Shown here one piece after another: positions 7,858 to 16,580 of a DNA stretch of 64,000 nucleotides. Position 1 is the stretch's first letter, and the number at the start of each line of letters is the position of its first letter. This DNA comes from Sulfuritalea sp. (GTDB taxonomy: Bacteria; Pseudomonadota; Gammaproteobacteria; Burkholderiales; Rhodocyclaceae), in the NCBI GenBank assembly GCA_023229685.1, contig JALNYT010000002.1, positions 762,552 through 826,551 on the forward strand. The letters are read 5' to 3'. The notes beneath the pieces are model-generated. The model was not told the origin of the DNA. It saw only the letters and a program-made list of their open reading frames with translations, and did no database searches. The translations under genes were made by a program, and so were the position numbers.

Positions 7858-8973
7858 CTAGGCAAGAGTGGCCAAAGCCCCGACAGCAAAGTCGGCGAGC
7901 GCCAGGCTGGCGGTAAGGCCCGGCGATTCGATGCCATACAGACACACCAGTCCGCGGACGCCGTGTTCGGCCGGACCGGATACCAGAAAGTCACGGGCAG
8001 CTTCCCCCGGCGCATGGGGTTTCGGCCGGATGCCGGCGTAGGCAGGTAGCAAAGCGTCATCGGCCAGTTGCGGCCAGTAGCGGCGCACTTCGGCATAAAA
8101 GGCCATGGCACGCGCGGGGTCCACGCTGTAGTCGATGCGATCGATCCATTCCACGTCGGGGCCGAAGCGTGCCTGTCCGCCGAGATCGAGCGTGAGGTGC
8201 ACGCCCAGTCCCGCTGCCTCGGGCACCGGGTAGATCAGCCGCGAGAACGGTGCGCGTCCGGCCAGCGCATAGTAGTTGCCCTTGGCATAGTGGAGCGGGG
8301 GCACCGACGCCAATGGCAGTCCGTGCAGGCTACGCGCAAAACCCTGGGCACCGAGTCCGGCGCAATTCACCACGGTCCGGGCGCGGATCTTCATGGCTTC
8401 GCCCGCATCGCTGCCGACGCTCAGGATGATGCCGCCGTCGGCCACCGCGCCGCCCAGTACCGGGCTTTTTACTGCGAGGACTGCGCCGTCGCGTTGTGCG
8501 TCACCAAGCAGGGACAGCATCAGGGCGTGGCTATCGATGATTCCGGTCGAGGGCGACAATAGCGCGGCCGTGCATTCGAGCGCCGGCTCCAGGCTGCGGG
8601 CTTCTTCGCGCGACAGCAGCGTGAGGTCGTCTACGCCATTGACTGCGGCATTGGCGGCGATGCGGCCGAGCTGTTCACGCTGCGTGTCGCTGCAGGCGAC
8701 GATCAGTTTGCCGCAGCGCCGGTGCGCAATGCCGCGTTCCGCGCAGTAGGCGTAGAGCATGCGGCGTCCGGCGACGCATAGACCGGCCTTGAGCGAACCC
8801 GCGGGATAGTAGATGCCGGCATGGATCACCTCGCTGTTGCGCGCGCTGATGCCGGTGCCAAATGCACTCTCGGCTTCGAGAATCAGGACTTCGCGGCCTG
8901 CCACCGCCAGCTTGCGGGCCACCGCCAGGCCAACGACGCCGGCGCCGATGACCGCGCATTCGATTTCTTCCAT
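7858..8973 (-). CDS. lhgO: L-2-hydroxyglutarate dehydrogenase-like FAD oxidoreductase
   Basis: This is a 371-residue flavoprotein of the DAO family. The FAD dinucleotide-binding motif VIGAGVVGLAVA lies at residues 6-17, SARNSEVIHAGIYY near 43-56 is the signature that separates the L-2-hydroxyglutarate oxidase group from other DAO enzymes, and GIRPK lies near the C-terminus. Members oxidise L-2-hydroxyglutarate to 2-oxoglutarate and pass electrons to the membrane quinone pool or oxygen. I start at ATG 8973 because the dinucleotide motif follows at once; the longer frame to 9114 would overlap the divergent DsrE gene and lacks similarity to the family. No strong ribosome site. Substrate assignment is by family resemblance. 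Confidence 0.8.
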   Translation of the reverse strand: MEEIECAVIGAGVVGLAVARKLAVAGREVLILEAESAFGTGISARNSEVIHAGIYYPAGSLKAGLCVAGRRMLYAYCAERGIAHRRCGKLIVACSDTQREQLGRIAANAAVNGVDDLTLLSREEARSLEPALECTAALLSPSTGIIDSHALMLSLLGDAQRDGAVLAVKSPVLGGAVADGGIILSVGSDAGEAMKIRARTVVNCAGLGAQGFARSLHGLPLASVPPLHYAKGNYYALAGRAPFSRLIYPVPEAAGLGVHLTLDLGGQARFGPDVEWIDRIDYSVDPARAMAFYAEVRRYWPQLADDALLPAYAGIRPKPHAPGEAARDFLVSGPAEHGVRGLVCLYGIESPGLTASLALADFAVGALATLA

Positions 8974-9025
8974 GAGTGATTTGTGGCACAGTGAAGTCGA
9001 TGAATTGCTTTCAAGGATAACCGAC

Positions 9026-9472
9026 ATGCAGCCGAGACAGTTCGCCTTACTGGGCCTGATGGCAATGCTGGTTCCGGCGCCCGCCGTCGCAGGAGCGGCG
9101 GACGCGGTGGTCACCGTCGGTCGTCCGGCGGCGACGAAGAATCGCGTGGTGTTTCAGGTTAATGAAGATGACTCGCGCAAGTGGAACACGGTGCTGGCCA
9201 ACATCAACAACGTGCAGGAAGAGCTCGGCCGGGTGGACGTCGCGGTGGTCGTCATCGGGCCGGGACTGGGCATGCTCAAGGCCGATGCGCTGACCGCCAA
9301 CCGGGTGCAGGACGCGATGGCGGCAGGCGTGCGTTTCGTCGCCTGCGGCAATTCGATGCAGGCACAGCACCTGACGAAGGACGACATGATCGACGGCATC
9401 GACTATGCCAAGGCCGGCTATGTCGAACTGATGCGCCTGCAGCAACTGGGCTGGAGCTACCTCCGGCCATAG
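9026..9472 (+). CDS. Secreted DsrE-like protein, first of a tandem pair
   Basis: This is a 148-residue protein with a signal peptide (residues 1-23, ending PAVAGA) and one DsrE/DsrF-like domain. Conserved features are the N-terminal strand VVFQVNEDD, the GPGLGMLKAD loop near 80-89, and a single cysteine in the VACGNSMQA segment, at the place where cytoplasmic DsrE-type sulfur carriers keep their active cysteine. Known DsrE proteins move sulfur as persulfide; a periplasmic role in sulfur or redox chemistry is an inference. The start has AAGGA eight bases upstream. A homologue of identical length begins 114 bp downstream, evidently from a gene duplication. Confidence 0.8.
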   Translation: MQPRQFALLGLMAMLVPAPAVAGAADAVVTVGRPAATKNRVVFQVNEDDSRKWNTVLANINNVQEELGRVDVAVVVIGPGLGMLKADALTANRVQDAMAAGVRFVACGNSMQAQHLTKDDMIDGIDYAKAGYVELMRLQQLGWSYLRP

Positions 9473-9586
9473 GTTTGCTGTATCGGCTTATAAGGGCGCA
9501 TGTCGAGCGGGTCCGCCTCGGGGCTGCTATGCTGCGCGCACTGCGCATCAGACGCAGCCTTGACTTACCCAAACAGGAGAAATCCC

Positions 9587-10033
9587 ATGCTTGCCACTCG
9601 TCGCACGCTCGCCGCCGCCATCGCCTGCGCAGCCCTTGCCCTCCCGCTGAGTTCCGTTGCCGCCAAGAACAAAGCGGCACAAAAGCCGCAGAAAGAGCGT
9701 GTCGTGATTCAGGTCTCCGACGCCGATCCGCAGAAATGGAATCTGGCGCTGAACAACGCGAAGAACGTTCAGACCGATCTTGGCGCCGACAAGACCGAGG
9801 TCGAAATCGTTGCCTACGGTCCCGGCATCGGCATGCTCAAGGCCGACGCCATTGTCGCCAACCGCATCGAGGATGCGATCGCTGCTGGCGTCAAGGTGGT
9901 GGCCTGCGAGAACACCATGAAGGCGCAGAAGATGACCCGCGAGGACATGAACAGGAAGATCGACTACGTCGCCGCCGGGGTGGTGGAACTGATGCGCCGC
10001 CAGCAACAGGGCTATGCCTATATCCGTCCCTAA
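9587..10033 (+). CDS. Secreted DsrE-like protein, second of a tandem pair
   Basis: This is a 148-residue paralogue of the preceding gene. It has a cleavable signal peptide (1-26, ending SSVAA), a Lys-rich linker, then the DsrE-like domain with GPGIGMLKAD and the cysteine-containing VACENTMKAQ segment. The C-termini of the two proteins are almost the same (LMRxQQxGxxYxRP pattern). AGGAGA sits seven bases before the ATG. The stop overlaps the start of the HAD nucleotidase gene (TAATG), suggesting coupling. Its function is not established; the cysteine would be the first residue to test. Confidence 0.8.
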   Translation: MLATRRTLAAAIACAALALPLSSVAAKNKAAQKPQKERVVIQVSDADPQKWNLALNNAKNVQTDLGADKTEVEIVAYGPGIGMLKADAIVANRIEDAIAAGVKVVACENTMKAQKMTREDMNRKIDYVAAGVVELMRRQQQGYAYIRP

Positions 10034-10704
10034 TGCCGGCAGCTGGCGCGATGCTTGACTGGTCGCGCATCGACACCGTCCTGCTCGACATGGACGGAAC
10101 CCTGCTCGACCTGAACTTCGACAACCACTTCTGGCAGGTCCACCTGCCGCGGCGCTACGCCGAGGCGCGCGGCCTGTCGCCCGAGGCCGGCCGCGAGGAA
10201 TTGATGGCGCGCTATCACGGTCGCGCCGGAACGCTGGAGTGGTACTCGGTGGATTTCTGGGAGACCGCGCTGGAACTCGACATCATGCGCTTCAAGGAAG
10301 AAGTCGCGCACCTGATCGACGTCCATCCGCATGTCACGGCCTTTCTCGAGGCGATGCGGACCAGCGGGAAGCGCGTGGTGCTGGCGACCAACGCGCACCA
10401 CAAGAGCGTGACGCTGAAGATGGCACGCACCGGACTCTCGCCGCACTTCGATGCGATTGTCAGCTCGCACGCGCTGGGCGCCGCCAAGGAGGAACAGGCA
10501 TTCTGGCAGCGCCTGGCCGCGATCGAGCCCTTCGATCTGGCGCGCACCCTGCTGGTGGATGACAGCCTGCCGGTGCTCGACAGCGCCCGTCGCTACGGCA
10601 TCGCGCATCTGGTGGCGGTGAAGAGGCCGGACACGACGCAACCGGAAAAGCACACCGGCGATTACCCGGCGATTGACGATTTTTCGCAGTTGATACCACA
10701 ATGA
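10033..10704 (+). CDS. yrfG: HAD-family GMP/IMP nucleotidase (YrfG-like)
   Basis: This is a 223-residue HAD phosphatase, the same size as E. coli YrfG (222 residues), which dephosphorylates GMP and IMP. Motif I DMDGT lies at 19-23, motif II with Thr in VVLATNAHH near 116-124, and motif III/IV residues in AAKEEQAFW and LLVDDSLPVL near 150-180. The helical cap insertion follows motif I. The ATG at 10033 overlaps the previous stop; ATG 10051 is an alternative start six codons in. Substrate is inferred from family resemblance and length. Confidence 0.78.
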   Translation: MPAAGAMLDWSRIDTVLLDMDGTLLDLNFDNHFWQVHLPRRYAEARGLSPEAGREELMARYHGRAGTLEWYSVDFWETALELDIMRFKEEVAHLIDVHPHVTAFLEAMRTSGKRVVLATNAHHKSVTLKMARTGLSPHFDAIVSSHALGAAKEEQAFWQRLAAIEPFDLARTLLVDDSLPVLDSARRYGIAHLVAVKRPDTTQPEKHTGDYPAIDDFSQLIPQ

Positions 10705-10749
10705 CGGCGATATGGAGGAGTATGGAAGGCTGGGAGGCGGAGGGGGTTC

Positions 10750-12072
10750 ATGGTTGAGGGATTGGTTCAACGCTTGCGCTCGATAGTCGGCGCTGGTGGC
10801 ACGGCGAGCGTGGGGCCGAAACGGCTCGATGAGTGGCGCCGGCAACTCGCCGAGTGTGCCGAGGCGCGTGGCGGCGAAGTTTCCGCGCGGACCCGGGCGG
10901 CGACCCTGGCGCTGACCTATCTTGAACTCGACGACGCCGGGCGTCACGCCTTTCTGCACCTGATTTCAACGGAGTTCGGTCCGGTGCCGGCGCGTGTCGC
11001 GAAAGCCCATGAGGCCTACCAGCGCGCGGCGGGCACGCAACGCCAATGGGATGCGGAGGCTGCGCTGCGTGCATCCTTGCGTTCGGCGCGAATACGCATC
11101 CTGACCCAGTTCAATGCCATCCCGCAGGGCGTCAAGTTTCTGGTTGATTTGCGCGCCGACCTGCTGCGCTATCTGGATGAAGACCCTGAATTGGCGCCGC
11201 TGGATCGCGAACTCGAGTTGCGCCTGGCCGCCTGGTTCGATATCGGCTTTCTCGAATTGCAGCGCATCACCTGGAACTCGCCGGCGACGCTGCTGGAAAA
11301 ACTGATCCAGTACGAGGCGGTGCATGAAATCCGTTCCTGGACCGACCTCAAGGACCGGCTCGATTCGGACCGTCGCCTGTATGCCTTTTTCCATCCGCGC
11401 ATGCCGATGGAGCCCTTGATCTTTGTCGAGGTGGCCCTCACCGACCATCTGGCCGGCAGCATCCAGGCGCTGCTCGACGAGGGCGCGCCGGTGTTCGACT
11501 CGCGCCGTGCCGACACCGCGATCTTCTATTCGATATCCAACACGCAGGCCGGCTTGCGCGGCGTGTCTTTCGGCAATTTCCTGCTGAAGCGCGTGATCGA
11601 CGATCTGCAGCGGGACTTCCCCAAGCTGACGCACTTTGCCACCTTGTCGCCGATGCCCGGTTTCGCGTCCTGGGCCCGGAACAATCCGCAGGAGCTGGCT
11701 GCAGAGGGGCTTGAACTCGACGTCGCGCAACTGGCAGCGGGCGAGTGGACGCGGGATGCCGCGTTGGCGCGCAAGACCAATGCGGCGTTGGCGAAACTGG
11801 CGGCGCGCTACCTGACGCTGGCCAAGTCCAGCCGCGGCGACGGCAGGCAGCCGCTCGACCCCGTCGCGCGCTTTCATGCGGGCAATGGCGCCCGGCTGGA
11901 GCGCATCAACCCGCTGGGCGATGCCTCGTCGAAGGGCATGAAGCAGTCCTTCGGCGTCATGGTGAATTACCTGTACGACGTCGACGATCTGGAAAACAAC
12001 GTCGAAAGTTTTGCCCGCGAGGGTACTATTGCCACCTCGGCTGCCGTTCGGCGCCAGGCAAGACAAAAATAA
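10750..12072 (+). CDS. matA: Malonyl-CoA decarboxylase
   Basis: Malonyl-CoA decarboxylase converts malonyl-CoA to acetyl-CoA and CO2. The 440-residue protein has the N-terminal helical bundle and the C-terminal acetyltransferase-like catalytic domain. The catalytic serine lies in LSPMPGF (about residues 299-305) and the catalytic histidine in VARFHAGNGA (about 373-382), both matching the human enzyme. It opens a five-gene set with a TRAP transporter and malonyl-CoA synthetase, the same content as the matPQMAB malonate cluster of Sinorhizobium. The 22-bp dispersed repeat lies at codons 12-19, in the poorly conserved N-terminus. The ATG at 10750 follows GGAGGCGGAGGGGG, an unusually G-rich leader. 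Confidence 0.93.
   Translation: MVEGLVQRLRSIVGAGGTASVGPKRLDEWRRQLAECAEARGGEVSARTRAATLALTYLELDDAGRHAFLHLISTEFGPVPARVAKAHEAYQRAAGTQRQWDAEAALRASLRSARIRILTQFNAIPQGVKFLVDLRADLLRYLDEDPELAPLDRELELRLAAWFDIGFLELQRITWNSPATLLEKLIQYEAVHEIRSWTDLKDRLDSDRRLYAFFHPRMPMEPLIFVEVALTDHLAGSIQALLDEGAPVFDSRRADTAIFYSISNTQAGLRGVSFGNFLLKRVIDDLQRDFPKLTHFATLSPMPGFASWARNNPQELAAEGLELDVAQLAAGEWTRDAALARKTNAALAKLAARYLTLAKSSRGDGRQPLDPVARFHAGNGARLERINPLGDASSKGMKQSFGVMVNYLYDVDDLENNVESFAREGTIATSAAVRRQARQK
10785..10806 (+). repeat. 22-bp dispersed repeat, copy in matA
   Basis: AGTCGGCGCTGG-TGGC-ACGGCG, preceded by the rare isoleucine codon start AT. It encodes I-V-G-A-G-G-T-A near the N-terminus of malonyl-CoA decarboxylase and differs from the glmS copy by one base. 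Confidence 0.65.
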
Positions 12073-12092
12073 ATTCACAAGAGGAGACCATC

Positions 12093-13109
12093 ATGACTAC
12101 CCGTCGTTCAATTCTGCAAGCCGCACTGGCCGCTGCTCCGTTGCTGCTGTTCGGACGCCAGGCTTTTGGCGCCGAGCCCCTGAAGATTTCCCACCAGTTC
12201 CCGGGCGGCACCATAGACTCGGGCGATTTCCGCGACCGCCTGTGCCGCAAGTTCGCGCAGGAAGTGGAGGCCCGCACCAAGGGCGCGCTCAAGTTCCAGA
12301 TCTATCCGGGCTCGTCGCTGATGAAGACCAACGCCCAGTTCAGCGCGATGCGCAAGGGCGCGCTGGACATGAGCCTGTACCCGATGCCGTATGCGGGCGG
12401 CGAGGTGCCTGAACTCAACCTCGGCCTGATGCCGGGCCTGGTCACCTCCTACGAACAGGCGGCGACCTGGAAGAACGCCGAGATCGGCAAGGCGCTCACC
12501 GAGCTGCTGCTGGAAAAGGGCATCGTCATCGTCAGCTGGATCTGGCAGGCGGGTGGCGTCGCCAGCCGTGCCGCACCGCTGGTCAATCCGGAAGATGCAA
12601 AGGGCATGAAAGTGCGCGGTGGCAGCAAGGAAATGGACATGATCCTCAAGGCCGCCGGCGCCTCGGTGCTGTCGTTGCCCTCGAACGAAATCTATGCGGC
12701 GATGCAGACCGGCGCCGCCGATGCGGCGATGACCTCGTCCACCAGCCTGATTTCCTTCCGCCTCGAAGAAGTTTCCAAGCACCTCACCACCGGTCGCGGC
12801 AAGGCCTACTGGTTCATGGCGGAACCGCTGATGATGGCCAAGAGCGTCTTCGACAAGCTGCCGAAGGACCAGCAGCAGGTCATCATGCAGGTTGGCGCCG
12901 AGATGGAGAAGTTCGGCACCGAGCAGGCCAAGGTCGACGACAAGCAGGTTGCCGAGATCTACCTGAAGGCCGGCGCCAAGGTGTATGACCTCGACGACAA
13001 GGCCATCAAGAAGTGGCAGGCGCTGGCGCGCGACACGGCCTGGAAGGACTTCGGCGCCAGATCGCCCAACTGCGCGCGCCTGCTGCAATTGGCCGAAAAG
13101 ACCCTTTAA
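12093..13109 (+). CDS. matP: TRAP transporter solute-binding protein (malonate, DctP family)
   Basis: This is the 338-residue periplasmic receptor of a TRAP transporter. The first 26 residues are a signal with a twin-arginine start (TTRRSIL) and end at FGAEP, so Tat export is possible. The body has the DctP fold, with a conserved carboxylate-binding arginine expected in the MKVRGGSKEMD segment (about residues 171-181). AAGAGGAGA precedes the ATG. Its place between malonyl-CoA decarboxylase and the membrane subunits and synthetase makes malonate the likely ligand; that is an inference from neighbours. Confidence 0.85.
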   Translation: MTTRRSILQAALAAAPLLLFGRQAFGAEPLKISHQFPGGTIDSGDFRDRLCRKFAQEVEARTKGALKFQIYPGSSLMKTNAQFSAMRKGALDMSLYPMPYAGGEVPELNLGLMPGLVTSYEQAATWKNAEIGKALTELLLEKGIVIVSWIWQAGGVASRAAPLVNPEDAKGMKVRGGSKEMDMILKAAGASVLSLPSNEIYAAMQTGAADAAMTSSTSLISFRLEEVSKHLTTGRGKAYWFMAEPLMMAKSVFDKLPKDQQQVIMQVGAEMEKFGTEQAKVDDKQVAEIYLKAGAKVYDLDDKAIKKWQALARDTAWKDFGARSPNCARLLQLAEKTL

Positions 13110-13116
13110 GCCCGGC

Positions 13117-13668
13117 ATGAGTCACGGTTACGACCCGCGCCTGCCCGGCGCGGACGGGCCGGCGCCGGGCCTGCTTGGCATGCTTGACCGGGCCATGAGC
13201 CTGGTCAATCGTGCCCTGCTGGTGCCCTGCATGCTGGCGCTGCTGGTTGCCGCCGGCATCCTGACCTACAGCGTATTTGCCCGCTACTTCTTCAAGATCG
13301 CCACCGACTGGCAGGACGAGGCCGCGGTATTCCTGCTGGTCGGCGCCACTTTCCTGTCCGGCGCCTACGTGCAGTCGCAGCGCGGCCACATCGGCATCGA
13401 GGCGCTGGCGGGCGTCCTCTCGCCGCGGGTGAATCGCTGGCGCCTGATGCTGGTGGATGCCGCCAGCAGCGCCTTCTGCCTGTTCTTCGCCTGGAAGTCG
13501 TGGACGCTGCTGCACGAGGCCTGGCGCGAAGGGCAGACCACGACGAGCTCATGGGGGCCGCCGTTGTGGATTCCCTACTCGATCATGGCGACAGGCATGA
13601 CCCTGGTCGGCATCCAGTTGCTGTTGCACCTGATGGCCCGCGTCGTCGCCGTGAGGATGTCGCGATGA
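13117..13668 (+). CDS. matQ: TRAP transporter small membrane subunit (DctQ family)
   Basis: This is a 183-residue inner-membrane protein with four hydrophobic segments (about residues 32-54, 65-82, 107-126 and 149-172), the standard DctQ layout. It pairs with the large subunit to couple solute uptake to the sodium gradient. The conserved RYFFKIATDWQDE segment (about 55-67) follows the first helix. The start ATG 13117 lies 7 bp after matP. The stop overlaps the matM start by 4 bp (ATGA). Confidence 0.87.
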   Translation: MSHGYDPRLPGADGPAPGLLGMLDRAMSLVNRALLVPCMLALLVAAGILTYSVFARYFFKIATDWQDEAAVFLLVGATFLSGAYVQSQRGHIGIEALAGVLSPRVNRWRLMLVDAASSAFCLFFAWKSWTLLHEAWREGQTTTSSWGPPLWIPYSIMATGMTLVGIQLLLHLMARVVAVRMSR

Positions 13669-15020
13669 GCGTACTCGCCATCGGTCTGCTCTATGGCGCG
13701 GTGACGCTGCTGCTGATGCTCTCGGGCATGTCGATCGCCTTCGCGCTGGGCGGCGTGGCGTTGCTCTTCATGTACTTCTTCATGCCGGCATCGAGCCTCG
13801 ACACCGTGACGCAGAACGTCTATGAGGAACTCGCCAGCATCACCCTGCTGTCGATTCCGCTGTTCATCATGAAGGGCGCCGCAATCGGCAAGTCGGCCGC
13901 CGGCCGCGACCTGTATCTGGCGTTGCACGCCTGGATGCACCGCATCCCGGGCGGACTGGGCATCGCCAACGTAATCGCCTGCGGCCTCTTCGCGGCGATG
14001 GCCGGCTCGAGCCCGGCGACCTGCTCGGCGATTGGCAGCGCCGGCATTCCCGAGATGCGCAGCCGCGGCTATTCGGGTGGCTTCGCCGCGGGCATCATCG
14101 CCGCGGGCGGTACGCTCGGCATCCTGTTGCCGCCGTCGATCACCATGATCCTCTATGCGGTGGCTGCGGAGCAGTCGCTGGGCCGCCTGTTCCTCGCCGG
14201 CATCGGCCCGGGGCTGCTGCTGGTGGTGCTGTTCTCGCTCTACGCCACCTGGCGCTACCGTGTCGAATACCGTGCCGCCGAGGTCAGCCACGCCGCCGGC
14301 GGCGTCAAGTCGGCCTACCTCGGCCAGCATGTCTACAGCTTGCGCGAGAAGGTGGAAATGCTGCCGCGCGTGCTGCCCTTCGTCATCCTGCTGATCGGCG
14401 TCATGATCGCGCTCTACGGCGGCTACGCGACGCCGTCGGAAACCGCCGGCCTCGGCGCGGTGCTGGCGCTGGTGCTGATCGCGGTGGTGTATGGCCTGTG
14501 GCGGCCGACGCAGCTGGCGCCGATCCTGACCTCGACGCTGCGCGAATCGACCATGCTGATGTTCATCATCGGCATGTCGCTGCTCTATTCCTATGTCATG
14601 AGCTACCTGCACATTTCGCAGAGCGCGGCGGAGTGGATCGTCGGCCTGGCCCTGTCGAAGTGGCTGCTGCTGACGGTGATCCTGCTGATGGTGCTGCTGC
14701 TCGGCTTCTTCCTGCCGCCGGTGTCGGTCATCCTGATGACCGCGCCGATCATCCTGCCGCCGCTCAAGGCCGTCGGCTTCGACCTGATCTGGTTCGGCGT
14801 GGTGATGACGATTGTCATGGAGATGGGTCTGATCCATCCGCCGGTCGGGCTCAACATCTTCGTCATCAAGAACATCGCGCCCGACATTCCGCTCAAGGAC
14901 GTGATCTGGGGCGTGATGCCTTTCGTTGGCCTGATGTTCTTCGCCATCGTTCTGTGCTGCTTCCTGCCCGGCATCGCGACCGCCTTTCCCGACGCGGTGA
15001 TGGGAATTTCGACCAAGTAA
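13665..15020 (+). CDS. matM: TRAP transporter large permease subunit (DctM family)
   Basis: This is a 451-residue membrane protein with about 12 transmembrane helices, the transport domain of the TRAP system. Recognisable family segments include GSSPATCSAIGSAGIPEM (about 110-127) and the second-half hairpin with PPVSVILMTAPIILPPL (about 351-367). It is translationally coupled to matQ and followed 5 bp later by the synthetase gene. Confidence 0.9.
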   Translation: MSVLAIGLLYGAVTLLLMLSGMSIAFALGGVALLFMYFFMPASSLDTVTQNVYEELASITLLSIPLFIMKGAAIGKSAAGRDLYLALHAWMHRIPGGLGIANVIACGLFAAMAGSSPATCSAIGSAGIPEMRSRGYSGGFAAGIIAAGGTLGILLPPSITMILYAVAAEQSLGRLFLAGIGPGLLLVVLFSLYATWRYRVEYRAAEVSHAAGGVKSAYLGQHVYSLREKVEMLPRVLPFVILLIGVMIALYGGYATPSETAGLGAVLALVLIAVVYGLWRPTQLAPILTSTLRESTMLMFIIGMSLLYSYVMSYLHISQSAAEWIVGLALSKWLLLTVILLMVLLLGFFLPPVSVILMTAPIILPPLKAVGFDLIWFGVVMTIVMEMGLIHPPVGLNIFVIKNIAPDIPLKDVIWGVMPFVGLMFFAIVLCCFLPGIATAFPDAVMGISTK

Positions 15021-15025
15021 TCGAC

Positions 15026-16573
15026 ATGAACCAGAATCTGTATTCCCTGTTGTCCGCGCATTTTCCGAAGAATTCCGCCGCGCCGTGCATGATCCTCCCC
15101 GACGGCCGGGTGTGGACCTACGGCGACGTCGAGCGCGCCTCGGCGCGCATGGCGAACCTGATCGTGGCGCTGGGACTCAAGCCCGGCGACCGGGTGGCGG
15201 CCCAGGTGGAAAAGACGCCCGAAGCGCTGGTGCTGTATCTCGCCGCGCTGCGCGCCGGCATGGTGTTTCTGCCGCTGAATCCGGCCTATCAGCGCCACGA
15301 GCTGGAGTACTTTCTCAATGACGCGACGCCCGGATTGTTCGTCTGCCGGCCGCAGATGCGGGCGCTGGCGGACGAGTTGGCCAATGCGCTGGCGGCGAAA
15401 GCCGGCGCGTCCAACGCGTGCACGGTGCTGGAACTGGACGACGAGGGGCGCGGTTCCCTGATCGCCGCCGCCACGCCGCAGCCGGACAGCTTTTTCACGG
15501 TGGCCAGAGCGACGGCCGACCTCGCCGCGATCCTCTATACCTCGGGCACCACGGGCCGGTCCAAGGGCGCGATGCTGAGCCACGGCAACCTCGCGCACAA
15601 CGCGCGAACATTGCATGCCTGCTGGCATTTCGCGCCCGGCGACGTGCTGCTGCACATGCTGCCGATCTTTCATGTGCACGGCCTGTTCGTGGCCTGCCAC
15701 TGCGTCCTGCTGAATGGCTCGGCGATGTTCTTCGAGCCGAAGTTCGATGCCGCCCGCGCCATGAAATTGCTGCCGCAGTCGACCGTGTTCATGGGCGTGC
15801 CGACCTACTATGTGCGCCTGCTGCACGATCCCGCCTTCGGCCGCGACAGCTGTCGCCACATCAGGCTGTTCGTCTCCGGTTCGGCGCCGCTGCTGAAGGA
15901 AACCTTCGACGAGTTCAAGGCGCGCAGCGGGCACACCATTCTCGAGCGCTACGGCATGACCGAGGGCGGCATGTTTACCTCGAACCCCTACGCTGGCGAG
16001 CGGCGCGGCGGCACGGTCGGTTTTCCGCTGCCGGGTACCTCGTTACGCATAGTCGGCGCTGGCGACGCGGCGGTAAAGCCCGGCGTGGTCGGCAACATCC
16101 AGGTCAAGGGCGACAATGTCTTCGTCGGCTACTGGGGCATGCCGGAAAAGACCAAGGAAGAGTTCACCGCCGACGGCTACTTCAAGACCGGCGACATGGG
16201 CACCCTGGATGCCGATGGCTACGTGGTGATCAGCGGCCGCTCGAAGGACCTGGTGATCACCGGCGGCCTCAACGTGTATCCCAAGGAAATCGAGGAGCTG
16301 ATCGACGCCATGCCCGGTGTCGTGGAATCCGCCGTGATCGGTCTGCCGCATCCGGATTTCGGCGAGGCCGTCAGCGCGGTGGTGGTGCGCCAGAAGAACC
16401 CGGCCGGTGCCGCCTTGACCGAGGCCGTCATCATCAGCGCCATCAAGGGCCAACTGGCCAATTTCAAGGTGCCGAAGTGGGTGTATCTGGTCGACCAGCT
16501 GCCACGCAACGCGATGGGCAAGGTACAGAAGAACATCCTGCGGCAGCAGTATTCCCCAATGCGCAGCAGATAG
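15026..16573 (+). CDS. matB: Malonyl-CoA synthetase (MatB)
   Basis: MatB activates malonate with ATP and CoA to malonyl-CoA, which malonyl-CoA decarboxylase then turns into acetyl-CoA. It has 515 residues. The AMP-binding P-loop YTSGTTGRSKGAMLSH lies near 170-185, the ERYGMTEGGMFTSNPY segment near 307-322, followed by GERRGGTVGFPLPG, characteristic of MatB over other acyl-CoA ligases. The catalytic lysine is in NAMGKVQK near residue 499. One copy of the 22-bp repeat encodes the variable stretch just after PLPGTSLR. The gene ends the matA-matP-matQ-matM-matB set. Confidence 0.88.
   Translation: MNQNLYSLLSAHFPKNSAAPCMILPDGRVWTYGDVERASARMANLIVALGLKPGDRVAAQVEKTPEALVLYLAALRAGMVFLPLNPAYQRHELEYFLNDATPGLFVCRPQMRALADELANALAAKAGASNACTVLELDDEGRGSLIAAATPQPDSFFTVARATADLAAILYTSGTTGRSKGAMLSHGNLAHNARTLHACWHFAPGDVLLHMLPIFHVHGLFVACHCVLLNGSAMFFEPKFDAARAMKLLPQSTVFMGVPTYYVRLLHDPAFGRDSCRHIRLFVSGSAPLLKETFDEFKARSGHTILERYGMTEGGMFTSNPYAGERRGGTVGFPLPGTSLRIVGAGDAAVKPGVVGNIQVKGDNVFVGYWGMPEKTKEEFTADGYFKTGDMGTLDADGYVVISGRSKDLVITGGLNVYPKEIEELIDAMPGVVESAVIGLPHPDFGEAVSAVVVRQKNPAGAALTEAVIISAIKGQLANFKVPKWVYLVDQLPRNAMGKVQKNILRQQYSPMRSR
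16051..16072 (+). repeat. 22-bp dispersed repeat, copy in matB
   Basis: AGTCGGCGCTGG-CGAC-GCGGCG, preceded by CGCAT. The 19-bp stretch CGCATAGTCGGCGCTGGCG is identical to the copy in glmS about 31 kb away. It encodes I-V-G-A-G-D-A-A. Confidence 0.65.
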
Positions 16574-16580
16574 CTCTGTC

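Noticed and set aside
9181..10032. Long N-terminal extension in frame with the HAD nucleotidase
   Set aside because: It is an out-of-frame reading of the two DsrE genes and is Arg-rich. The nucleotidase fits its family length from 10033.
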